This document shows positions 45,086 to 52,417 of a stretch of 64,000 nucleotides of DNA, piece by piece. The stretch lies in NCBI RefSeq assembly GCF_011764565.1, contig NZ_AP022871.1, forward strand, positions 8,990,320 through 9,054,319. Reading direction: 5' to 3'. The stretch's first letter is position 1, and each line of letters begins with the position of its first letter. Source of the DNA: Phytohabitans suffuscus. GTDB lineage: Bacteria; Actinomycetota; Actinomycetes; Mycobacteriales; Micromonosporaceae. A model generated the notes under the pieces. It did not search any database. It was given only the letters and a program-made list of their open reading frames with translations, and was not told the origin of the DNA. The translations under genes and the position numbers were made by a program.

Positions 45086-46440
45086 CCGACCTCGAGGACG
45101 AGCTGCGGGCCCTGGTCGGCGCGGGGCACGTGCTCGTCGACGGCGACCTGCGCGCGCCGTACGAGACCGACTGGACCCGCCGCTTCACCGGCACCGCCCG
45201 CTGCGTCGTACGGCCGGCCACGACCGGGGAGGTGGCGGCCGTGCTACGGGCCTGCGCCGCGGCCGGAGCGCCGATCGTGGTCCAGGGCGGCAACACGGGC
45301 CTGGTCGGCGCGGGCGTACCGGCCGGCGGCGAGGTGCTGGTCAGCCTCGCCCGGCTCGACCGGCTCGAACCCGTCGACGAGGTCGAGGCGCAGGTGACGG
45401 CCGGTGCCGGCGTGACGCTGGAGAAGCTGCAGGCGCACGCCCGCGCGGCCGGGCTGGACTTCGGCGTCGACCTGGCCGCGCGTTCGGCCGCCACCGTCGG
45501 CGGGATGATCGCCACCAACGCGGGCGGCATCCGGGTGCTGCGCCACGGCAGCATGCGGGCGCAGGTCGCCGGGGTGGAGGCGGTGCTGCCGGACGGGACC
45601 GTGCTGACCCGGCTGAGCGGGCTCGCCAAGGACAACACCGGCTACGACCTGACCCAGCTGCTGGCCGGCAGCGAGGGGACGCTGGCCGTCGTGACCCGGG
45701 CGCGCCTGCGGCTGGTACCCCTGCTGCCGGCGCGGGCGGTGGCCCTCGTCGCGGTGGCCGGCACCGGCGCGGCGCTCGACCTGCTCGCGGCTGCCCGGTC
45801 GCGGCTGGCCACCCTGTCGGCCGCGGAGATCTTCTACCCGGACGGGCTCGACCTGGTCCGCGCGTACGCGAGGCTGCCCGCGCCGTTCGGCGAGCCGGCC
45901 GGGGCGTACGTGGTGCTGGAGTGCGCGGGCCGCACCGACCCGACCGACGAGATCCTGGAGACGCTCTCCACCTGCGACGCGGTGCTCGACGCCACGGTCG
46001 CCTCGGACCGCGCCGGGCTCGACCGGCTCTGGTCGTACCGCGAGTCCCACACCGAGGCGGTCAGCGCGGCCGGCGTGCCGACCAAGCTCGACGTGTGCGT
46101 CCCGCTGGGCGAGCTGTCCGCGCTGGTCACGGAGCTGCCCGGTACGGTCGCGGCGGTCGCCCCCGACGCCCGGGTGATCACCTTCGGCCACCTCAACGAG
46201 GGCAACCTGCACCTGAACGTGCTCGGCGCGGGCGAGCGGGCCGAGCAGGTGACCGACGCGGTGCTGCGCCTGGTCGCGGCGCACCGCGGCACGATCAGCT
46301 CCGAGCACGGCGTGGGCCGGGCCAAGGCGCCGTGGCTGCCGCTGTCACGCACCCCGGAGGAGATCGCGGCGATGCGCCGGATCAAGGCCGCGCTGGACCC
46401 GGCGGGCCTGCTCAACCCCGGCGTGCTCCTGCCCGCCTGA
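45082..46440 (+). CDS. FAD-linked oxidase, D-2-hydroxyglutarate dehydrogenase-like
   Basis: A 452-residue flavoenzyme of the GlcD/D-lactate dehydrogenase type. The PCMH FAD-binding part has VVRPATTGEVAAVLRACAAAGAPIVVQGGNTGLVGAGVP, then VGGMIATNAGGIRVLRHGSMRAQV and YDLTQLLAGSEGTLAVVT. The C-terminal cap has FGHLNEGNLHLNVLG (metal or substrate histidines) and TISSEHGVGRAKAPWLPL. Its GTG overlaps the serA stop. SerA enzymes can reduce 2-oxoglutarate to D-2-hydroxyglutarate, and D2HG dehydrogenases recycle it (established in Pseudomonas). The overlap therefore favours D-2-hydroxyglutarate over lactate or glycolate as substrate (inference). Confidence 0.88.
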   Translation: MTDLEDELRALVGAGHVLVDGDLRAPYETDWTRRFTGTARCVVRPATTGEVAAVLRACAAAGAPIVVQGGNTGLVGAGVPAGGEVLVSLARLDRLEPVDEVEAQVTAGAGVTLEKLQAHARAAGLDFGVDLAARSAATVGGMIATNAGGIRVLRHGSMRAQVAGVEAVLPDGTVLTRLSGLAKDNTGYDLTQLLAGSEGTLAVVTRARLRLVPLLPARAVALVAVAGTGAALDLLAAARSRLATLSAAEIFYPDGLDLVRAYARLPAPFGEPAGAYVVLECAGRTDPTDEILETLSTCDAVLDATVASDRAGLDRLWSYRESHTEAVSAAGVPTKLDVCVPLGELSALVTELPGTVAAVAPDARVITFGHLNEGNLHLNVLGAGERAEQVTDAVLRLVAAHRGTISSEHGVGRAKAPWLPLSRTPEEIAAMRRIKAALDPAGLLNPGVLLPA

Positions 46441-46500
46441 GCACACCCGCGCCGGCGGCCGCGCCCGGCGGCTCCCTGCCGCGCCTCCGGCGGAATTCTG

Positions 46501-47100
46501 CCGCGCGCCCGGAGCGGCTTCGAGCTGCACTACGGCCCGGCGCCGGCCGGGCTCGACCCCGCGCTGGAGAACACCGGCGGCTGCCTGGTGATGGTCGACG
46601 CCGTGGCGCCGTACCACGCCGCGTTCAGCGCCGCGATGCGGCAGGCGCACGGCAAGGTCCTGGCCAAGGGGCGGCCCAGGATCACCCGGTACCGGCCGGG
46701 AGCGTCGCGGTTCAGCATCGTCGACCCGTCCGGCAACACGATCATCTTCATCCAGCGCGACGAGCCGGAAGACTTGGAGTACGGCGGCTCGAAGGCGCTC
46801 ACCGGGCTGGCCCGGGTCCTGGACAACGCGCGGGTCCTGCGCGAGTTCAAGACCGACGACCGGGCCGCGTTCCGGGCGCTCAACTCGGGGCTGCGCCGGC
46901 ACGGCGACACCGCCACCGAGGTCGAGCGGGCGCTGGCCTCCCTCATCGAGCTGTCGGCCGCGCTGGACGAGCCGCTGCGGATACCCGAGTGGGGCGACCG
47001 CCTCCGGGCGACGGCCCTGACCGGCGAGGAGCGCGAGCGGGTCCGGCTCGCCGTCGCCGACCCGGCCCTGCTCGACGGCTGGCTCCCCGACCACCCCTGA
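46501..47100 (+). pseudogene. N-terminally truncated VOC/glyoxalase-like gene
   Basis: An open frame without a proper start shows the second half of a bleomycin-resistance/glyoxalase fold (FELHYGPAPAGLDPALENTGGCLVMVDAV, then GRPRITRYRPGASRFSIVDPSGNTIIFIQRDEPEDLEYG). A helical C-terminal extension of about 90 residues follows. Family members normally begin about 40-50 residues earlier with the first beta-alpha-beta unit. Here that part is absent and the upstream DNA is GC-rich filler directly after the FAD enzyme stop. A GTG at 46588 could start a 170-residue product. I regard it as a decayed gene. Confidence 0.65.
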
Positions 47101-47196
47101 GCGGTCCGGCGCTTTCCCCGCCCCTGCACGCAACGTCACGTCGCCGGCGAGCGTCTACAGGGGGGAGACACCGTCCACGGGGGAGGGAGCGCGATC

Positions 47197-49971
47197 GTGC
47201 GCGCACGCAGAGGTGTCGTCGCGGCGGCGACGGCGGTGGGGCTGCTCTTCGCGGCCGCGGGATCGGCGCAGGCGCAGCCTCCCGACGCCGGCGGCAGCGG
47301 TGCCGGGCGCGGCGGTGGCGGGCTCCCGCCGGGCTGGGCGATCACCGACTCCGGGGACGGGGCGCGGCTCACCTGGCGGTCGCCGGAGCCGGTGCCGATG
47401 GGCGACGCGGCGGTCGAGTTCCGCGCCGGCGGGCGGCTGCTCGGGCGGCCCGTGGCGGACCGGGACGGGCGTACCTTCCGGCTCGACCTGGGGGCGGCCC
47501 GCCCGGCGGACCTGGCCGGACTGGCGGTACAGGCCGGTGGGCGGCGGCTGGACGCCACGGCGCCCGCGCCTCGGGCGAAAGCTGTCACCGCGCCGGTGCT
47601 GCCGGCCGTGCCGCCGGCCAACCCGGTCGACCCGGGCCGGCCGGGGCCGTACCAGACGATCACCGGCGAGTACCGGCTGCCCGGGGTCCGGTTGCCGGGC
47701 TTCCCCGAGCCGGTGGAGATGCTCGGTGTCGTGGTCGCGCCGCGGGGTGCGCCGGCCGGGCGGCCGCTGGCCGTGTTCCTGCACGGCCGGCACAGCACCT
47801 GCTACCGCGGCGACGAGGTGTCCGGCTCCTGGCCGTGCCCCGCGGGCTGGCAGCCGATCGCCAGCTACCGCGGGTACCTCCAGGCCCAGCGGCTGCTCGC
47901 CTCGCAGGGGTACGTCACGGTCTCGATCAGCGCGAACGGCGTCAACGCGCAGGACCACGAGGCCGAGGACGGCGGGGCGCAGGCCCGCTCCTCGCTGGTG
48001 CGCCAGCACCTGGGGCGCTGGGCGGCGTGGACCGCCGACCCGCGCGGCGGCCCGCCGTACATCGTGAGCCAGTCGCCGCGCGCCGACCTGTCGCGGGTGC
48101 TGCTCGTCGGGCACTCGCGCGGCGGCGAGGGAGTCAACCGGGCCGCGATGGACAGCCTCAGCCCGCCGCCGGCCGCCGTCGAGGGCGCACCCGGGCCGGT
48201 GCGCTGGAACGTGCGCGGCACCGTCCTCATCGGACCGACCATCTTCGGGCACAACCCCGCGCCGGACGTACCCTCGGTGACGTTCCTGCCCGGCTGCGAC
48301 GGCGACGTCTTCGACCTGCAGGGCCAGATCTACGTGGACGGCACCCGTGGCGTCGGCGGCGGCACCGCCCTGCACAGCGCGGTCTACATGGTCGGCGCCA
48401 ACCACAACTTCTACAACACCGAGTGGACGCCGGGACAGGCGTCGGCGCCCGCGTGGGACGACTTCTGGGGCGGCGACGAGCCCGACCCGATCTGCACCCC
48501 GGGCCTGGGCGTCCGGCTCTCGGCGACCCAGCAGCAGACCGCCGGGGCCACGTACGTCGCGGCCTCGGCGGCGCTGTTCGTCGGCGGCGACGACCGGGTC
48601 CGCCCGCTGCTGGACGGCTCACCGGCCCGCGCCCCGTCGGCCGGCCCCGTCCGGGTGCTCACGCACGCGCTCGGCGGCGCCCGTACCCCGCTGGTCGCCC
48701 CGGACGCGTCCACCCAGGTCGGCGGGGCGGCCCGGCTCTGCGCCCAGGTCGACCAGGACCCGGCCCGCGCCTGCCTGGACCCCGAGCGGTGGGACGACCG
48801 GTCGCCGCACTTCACGCCGTTCGGCTGGTTCGCCACCGAGCCGGGCCGGTACGCGGTCGCGCTGGACGGCACGGGCCCGGCCACCGTGCGCACCGCCGCG
48901 CCGTCGTCGCTGGCCGGCGCGAGCGCGCTGGCGCTGCGGCTGATCGTCCCGCCGAACACCTCCGGTACCCGGTTCGACGTCGCGGTCACCGACACCGCCG
49001 GCCGCCGCGCGGTTCTCGGCGAGGTGCGCGTCGACGGGGTGCCCGGCACGGCGTACACCACGTCGTACTGGGCGCGGGAGGTGCGGGTGCCGCTCGGGTC
49101 GCGGCCGCCGGCCAACGGCACCGACCTGGGCCGGGTCTCGGCGCTGGAGCTGGTGCCGACGGCCGCGTCCGCTTCCGCTCCCGCCCGGGCGTGGCTGGTG
49201 GACGCGTGGGGCTGGCGACCGGGCACCCCCGACCCGCGGCCCGCCCGCCTGCCGCGGATCGACATCGGACAGTTGACTGTGGACGAGGGCGACTCGGGCA
49301 CGCGGACGTACCAGGTGCCGGTCGACGTCTCCGGCAGCGGCGAGGGCCAGGTGCGGCTGCTGGTCGGCGACCCGCTGGGCGGGGGCGGGGTGACCGAGCG
49401 GCTGGTGACCGTACGGCCGGGCATGACCCGGATCGACCTGCCGGTCGAGGTGGCCGGCGACACCGTGTTCGACGGCGACTGGCGGCTCCTGGTCTCCGCG
49501 AAGGCGGTGCGCGGCACGGTCGTCGGCGACTACGAGGGCGGCCTGCTCGTACGCGACGACGACCCGATGCCCGCGATCACCCTCACGCCGGTCGCCGACC
49601 GGGTCGCCGAGGCGCAGGCGCTGACCTGGCGCCTCACCCTCTCCGAGACGGCCGGCGTGGACGTGTGGGCGTTCTTCCTCCCGCTGCCACCGGGCGGCGC
49701 CGAGCTGTCGAGCACCGACGTCGACCCCGAGTGGTTCCTGAACAACTCGGGCGAGGAGCCGCTGCCGTCCCGCCCGCTCTCCGCGACCGGGCTGAGCGTC
49801 TTCGTGTACGTGCCGGCCGGCGAGCTCTCCGCCGAACTGACCGTGCCGACGGTCGCCGACGGGCTCGCCGAGCCGGAGGAGCGCGTGCGGCTGACGATGA
49901 TGACGTTCCCGCCGGGCGCGCAGGAGCCCGTGCTCGGCCCGGAGGTGACCGGAACCGTCGTCGACCGCTGA
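47197..49971 (+). CDS. Secreted alpha/beta-hydrolase with Calx-beta-like C-terminal domains
   Basis: A 924-residue exported protein. It starts with a GTG after GGGAGGGAG; the signal peptide is VVAAATAVGLLFAAAGSAQA. After an N-terminal beta domain (about 45-130) comes an alpha/beta-hydrolase core with PLAVFLHGRHSTCYRG (oxyanion region) and the nucleophile elbow VLLVGHSRGGEGVNRA (Ser in GHSRG). A late histidine in MVGANHNFYNTEW completes a plausible triad. The C-terminal 300 residues contain Calx-beta-like and Ig-like strands (LTVDEGDSGTRTYQVPVDV, then VADGLAEPEERVRLTM). It may be an esterase or lipase acting outside the cell; the substrate is unknown. Confidence 0.8.
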   Translation: MRARRGVVAAATAVGLLFAAAGSAQAQPPDAGGSGAGRGGGGLPPGWAITDSGDGARLTWRSPEPVPMGDAAVEFRAGGRLLGRPVADRDGRTFRLDLGAARPADLAGLAVQAGGRRLDATAPAPRAKAVTAPVLPAVPPANPVDPGRPGPYQTITGEYRLPGVRLPGFPEPVEMLGVVVAPRGAPAGRPLAVFLHGRHSTCYRGDEVSGSWPCPAGWQPIASYRGYLQAQRLLASQGYVTVSISANGVNAQDHEAEDGGAQARSSLVRQHLGRWAAWTADPRGGPPYIVSQSPRADLSRVLLVGHSRGGEGVNRAAMDSLSPPPAAVEGAPGPVRWNVRGTVLIGPTIFGHNPAPDVPSVTFLPGCDGDVFDLQGQIYVDGTRGVGGGTALHSAVYMVGANHNFYNTEWTPGQASAPAWDDFWGGDEPDPICTPGLGVRLSATQQQTAGATYVAASAALFVGGDDRVRPLLDGSPARAPSAGPVRVLTHALGGARTPLVAPDASTQVGGAARLCAQVDQDPARACLDPERWDDRSPHFTPFGWFATEPGRYAVALDGTGPATVRTAAPSSLAGASALALRLIVPPNTSGTRFDVAVTDTAGRRAVLGEVRVDGVPGTAYTTSYWAREVRVPLGSRPPANGTDLGRVSALELVPTAASASAPARAWLVDAWGWRPGTPDPRPARLPRIDIGQLTVDEGDSGTRTYQVPVDVSGSGEGQVRLLVGDPLGGGGVTERLVTVRPGMTRIDLPVEVAGDTVFDGDWRLLVSAKAVRGTVVGDYEGGLLVRDDDPMPAITLTPVADRVAEAQALTWRLTLSETAGVDVWAFFLPLPPGGAELSSTDVDPEWFLNNSGEEPLPSRPLSATGLSVFVYVPAGELSAELTVPTVADGLAEPEERVRLTMMTFPPGAQEPVLGPEVTGTVVDR

Positions 49972-49976
49972 CCCCC

Positions 49977-50114
49977 GCGCCGCTGGCCCGGCTCGGCTAC
50001 GACGTCACGGTGCCGGACCCGTCCCCGGCGATGCTCGCCAGGGCCGAGCGGCGCGTGCGGGACGAGCCCGAGCGGGTGCGCCGCCGCGTCCGGCTGGTCG
50101 AGGCGCCCGGGTGA
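49977..50114 (+). pseudogene. Remnant of a SAM-dependent methyltransferase
   Basis: About 45 codons read LARLGYDVTVPDPSPAMLARAERR. This is the strand-2 region of class I methyltransferases (usually LAALGYDVTGVDPSPAML), without the preceding SAM-binding loop or the rest of the domain. It follows the hydrolase stop within a few bases and ends just before an inverted R2 repeat, suggesting that the gene was lost at a repeat-flanked junction. Confidence 0.6.
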
Positions 50115-50135
50115 GTGATGGCGTCCGTTCGGTCA

Positions 50136-50250
50136 GATGTGCCCCGGTCCGTCCCACCTGCGGACCGTTCGCTCCCGCGGGCACCGCTACGGTCGGCGGC
50201 TCGCAGCGCTCGCCGGGATCCCCGACCTCCGCTGCCGGCTCCGCGCCGCA
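50136..50250 (-). repeat. Dispersed repeat family R2, copy 3 (inverted)
   Basis: The reverse complement gives GGAGCCGGCAGCGGAGG, GCGAGCCGCCGACCG, GGTGCCCGCGGGAGCGAACGG and GGACCGGGGCACATCTGACC, in the same order as the other two copies. It lies head to head with the R2 copy at 50664, with the R1 composite between them. Confidence 0.85.
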
Positions 50251-50286
50251 AGCCCGGCTGCCCCTCGCTCGCACGGCTCTCGGTCG

Positions 50287-50567
50287 CGGATCGTGGTATG
50301 AAACTGCCCCCATAGGGGCGGATCCGTACCACGATCCGCCGGAACCGGTCCCCAGTCTCGACAGCGGGTGGGGCAAACCGGTAGAAAGCACCGTGACTTC
50401 GACGGCTCCGTAGATCCTTTCGGGGCCAGGGCGCGGGTGTGTCCACAGTGGCCCGGGCGGGCGGTTGCTTTCTGCGGATTTGTCCGCCTGCGGCCGGGCC
50501 TTAGGGATCGATGCCGACTGATCGTGGACGCGAGCTGCCCCCACAGGGGCAACCGGCGCCCACGATC
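50287..50567. repeat. Double composite R1 element
   Basis: A type A palindrome (arms 50287-50298 and 50327-50338) is followed by an inverted core CAAACCGGTAGAAAGC (about 50374-50389). Then come GTCCACAGTGG (50441), the direct core CTTTCTGCGGATTTGTCCGC (50468-50487) and a type B palindrome (GATCGTGG 50520-50527, CCACGATC 50560-50567, inner hairpin TGCCCC-CACA-GGGGCA). So two R1 units stand tail to tail around one GTCCACAGTGG block. This is the best-preserved copy in the window. Confidence 0.88.
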
Positions 50568-50663
50568 CACCGACCGATGTAGACAGACCGCCCCCGGCCC
50601 CCGGACGATCTCCGCGATCGCCCATGGACGGCCGCATCCGTCTGCTCAGGGCCACCTGGCCAG

Positions 50664-50775
50664 CGCGGAGCTGGCAGCGGAGGGCGGGGAAGTCGGCGAG
50701 CGCCGGCGAGCCGCCGGCCGGAGTGGTGCCCGCGGGAGCGAACGGTCCGCAGCTGACGCGGGCCGGGGCACATCG
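50664..50775 (+). repeat. Dispersed repeat family R2, copy 2
   Basis: It reads GGAGCTGGCAGCGGAGG, GTCGGCGAGC, CGGCGAGCCGCCGGCCGGAG, GGTGCCCGCGGGAGCGAACGG and GGCCGGGGCACATC, matching 43670-43795 almost block for block. Confidence 0.88.
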
Positions 50776-50830
50776 TCTGGCCGGGCAGATCCCACCACGC
50801 GGCCGCAACCCCGCCACCGGACCGGAGGCT

Positions 50831-51079
50831 CTAGCCGAGCTTGCGGATCTCGTCGCGCCAGCGGGTCAGGCCGGCGAAGTGCGGGCTCAGTACGGCGTCG
50901 TAGGCCTCGGACCGGGCGGCCTCGCGCAGGGTGACGCGGCCGGCCAGGACGTCGGCGGCGAACCGGCGCAGCTGCGGGTCGGCCGCGCGCCCGGCCAGGT
51001 GGCGCAGGCCGTCCAGCAGCTTCCGGGCGGCCTCGCGGTCGCCGCCGGTCATCGACACCAGCTCGTCGAACGCCGTCAT
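50831..51079 (-). CDS. Small hypothetical protein of the type VII-like operon
   Basis: An 82-residue, mostly helical and charged protein (MTAFDELVSMTGGDREAARKL at the start, TRWRDEIRKLG at the end). I recognise no family. Its ATG overlaps the stop of the upstream gene (ATGA), so it is translationally coupled to a type VII-like protein and could be a chaperone, immunity or adaptor protein. No signal peptide or membrane helix is visible. Confidence 0.6.
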   Translation of the reverse strand: MTAFDELVSMTGGDREAARKLLDGLRHLAGRAADPQLRRFAADVLAGRVTLREAARSEAYDAVLSPHFAGLTRWRDEIRKLG

Positions 51080-51648
51080 GGGACTCCCGGGTGGTCGTAC
51101 GGGTGGGCGGGCAGCGGCAGGGACCTGAGGCCGCCCAGGTCGGTCATCCCCAGCACCGCGCCGGCGATGGCCGAGAGCGTGCTGCCCGCGGTCTGGATTA
51201 TCTTGGTCGCGTCCTGGATGAGCGCGGTGATGCGCAGGATCTGCGAACCGGCGAGGGTGCCGCCGGCCCAGGCGCCGAGCCCGGTCCAGCCGAAGAGGGT
51301 GCCGATGCCGGCGCCGATACCGCCGAGCATCGCCGCGTCGGTGATCCCGGTGATGACGCCGGCGGCCTGGTTGGCGAAGAGCCAGTTGCCGCGGGCCGCC
51401 TCCTTGTACTGCCCGGACAGCTCGCGCAGCGCCGCCTGGGCCGCCGCGCACGCGGCCGCCACCTCGGTGAAGTACGCCAGGGCGCTGCTGGCCGCGTTGC
51501 CGGTCCAGTGCCGGGCGACCTCGTCCCGGGCGTACCGGATGTTGTGGCCCACGTCGCCGACGCAGTCGCCCAGCCTCCCCACCGCTATGCCGAAGCGGGC
51601 CAGCGCGCGCCAGTCCCCGGTGAACTGCTTCGTGATCCACCCGATCAC
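51076..51648 (-). CDS. WXG-type secretion protein with hydrophobic C-terminal half; start uncertain
   Basis: From the GTG at 51648 this gives 190 residues. The helical N-terminal part (TGDWRALARFGIAVGRLGDC, then NIRYARDEVARHWTGNAASSALAYF) is typical of long actinomycete WXG-type proteins. A Gly/Ala-rich hydrophobic hairpin follows (DAAMLGGIGAGIGTLFGWTGLGA). Protein-like sequence in the same frame continues upstream to about 51795 (WSEPQAYLTDPGEPEASIG, then ELVSPASWLNWLLRETFGFD), with no ATG, GTG or TTG. Removing one G near 51793-51796 would create a GTG start at the right place. The true gene is therefore probably about 50 codons longer and damaged or mis-sequenced at its start. Confidence 0.65.
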   Translation of the reverse strand: MIGWITKQFTGDWRALARFGIAVGRLGDCVGDVGHNIRYARDEVARHWTGNAASSALAYFTEVAAACAAAQAALRELSGQYKEAARGNWLFANQAAGVITGITDAAMLGGIGAGIGTLFGWTGLGAWAGGTLAGSQILRITALIQDATKIIQTAGSTLSAIAGAVLGMTDLGGLRSLPLPAHPYDHPGVP

Positions 51649-51770
51649 GTCGAAGCCGAACGTCTCGCGCAGCAGCCAGTTCAGCCAGGAGGCCGGGCTG
51701 ACCAGCTCGAAGAGCTGCGTGGGATCGACGTAGCCGTCGCCGATGCTGGCCTCCGGCTCGCCCGGGTCGG

Positions 51771-52154
51771 TCAGGTACGCCTGCGGTTCGCTCCACGACA
51801 GCGCCGGGAGTACGGGTCGGGCGCCTCCGGCCGCAGCGGGCCGTACAGCTGCGGCGCCCCGTCGAAGGTACCGTCGATCGCGGTCGCCGACTCGATGTCG
51901 GTGTTGACGTAGTAGTGCTCGGCGAACCGCAGCTCGAACGCCGACTTGTCGAGCAGGTACTCCAGGTGGCGCAGCGCGTCGTCCACCTCGGCGGCCGCGT
52001 TCTCGTGGGCGGAGCGGAGCAGGCCGATCAGCCCCTCCTCCTGCCAGCTGAAGTCGGCGTGGTCGCGGATGTACCGCCGGCCGGCCGCCACGTCCAGCCC
52101 GAGCCCGTGCACGCGCGAGGCGAACGTGGCGAGAGCGGCGGCCTCGACCTGCAT
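51771..52154 (-). CDS. EspC-like/WXG-type small protein
   Basis: A 127-residue protein starting at an ATG after GAGGAGTCTGCG. The first 45 residues (MQVEAAALATFASRVHGLGL, then AGRRYIRDHADFSWQEEGLI) form a helix-turn-helix hairpin with a central W, as in EspC-type type VII targets. A second helix pair follows (HENAAAEVDDALRHLEYLL). A polar tail (DGTFDGAPQLYGPL) precedes an Arg-rich end that may be shifted out of its natural frame. It heads a leftward operon with the WXG-type protein and the 82-residue protein, and is divergent from a two-component operon. Confidence 0.65.
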   Translation of the reverse strand: MQVEAAALATFASRVHGLGLDVAAGRRYIRDHADFSWQEEGLIGLLRSAHENAAAEVDDALRHLEYLLDKSAFELRFAEHYYVNTDIESATAIDGTFDGAPQLYGPLRPEAPDPYSRRCRGANRRRT

Positions 52155-52289
52155 CGCAGACTCCTCGCGTCCCTCCCGGGGAGCCGACCGGACCGGCCCC
52201 GTTCCCGGCCCGGCCTGGCCTGCCCCGGCCCTGCCCCGGACCGCTCCCGTGCTCGGCCCCAGCGAGGCTAGCCAGCGACGCCCCCGGGC

Positions 52290-52337
52290 GGTGTCAGGTG
52301 AACACCCCACAGAGTGGTGTCAGGTGAACACCCCACA
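52290..52337. promoter_or_regulatory. Twin 22-bp direct repeats in a divergent promoter region
   Basis: GGTGTCAGGTGAACACCCCACA occurs exactly at 52290-52311 and 52316-52337, a 26-base period. Each unit contains the inverted repeat GGTGT...ACACC, and a further TGTTCAC half-site follows at 52342. The two copies lie between the type VII-like operon and the sensor kinase operon. They look like binding sites for a dimeric regulator, possibly the LuxR-type regulator of that operon. Confidence 0.6.
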
Positions 52338-52417
52338 AAACTGTTCACACTCCGTACCGCTCGCGGCGTTAGGGTGCAGCCGACCGGGTTCGGCCGGCGA
52401 AGGGCGGTGAAGCGGGG

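Larger units (their letters stand above)
50115..50830. other. Second gene-free repeat island
   Basis: About 715 bases between the methyltransferase remnant and the type VII-like operon contain two R2 copies in opposite orientation with a double R1 element between them. Apart from these repeats and a short unique stretch near 50570-50660, I see nothing; the open frames crossing it are low-complexity. Confidence 0.75.

Noticed and set aside
46345..47139. Minus-strand gene opposite the VOC remnant
   Set aside because: The translated sequence is low-complexity, and the plus strand carries the recognisable VOC fold.
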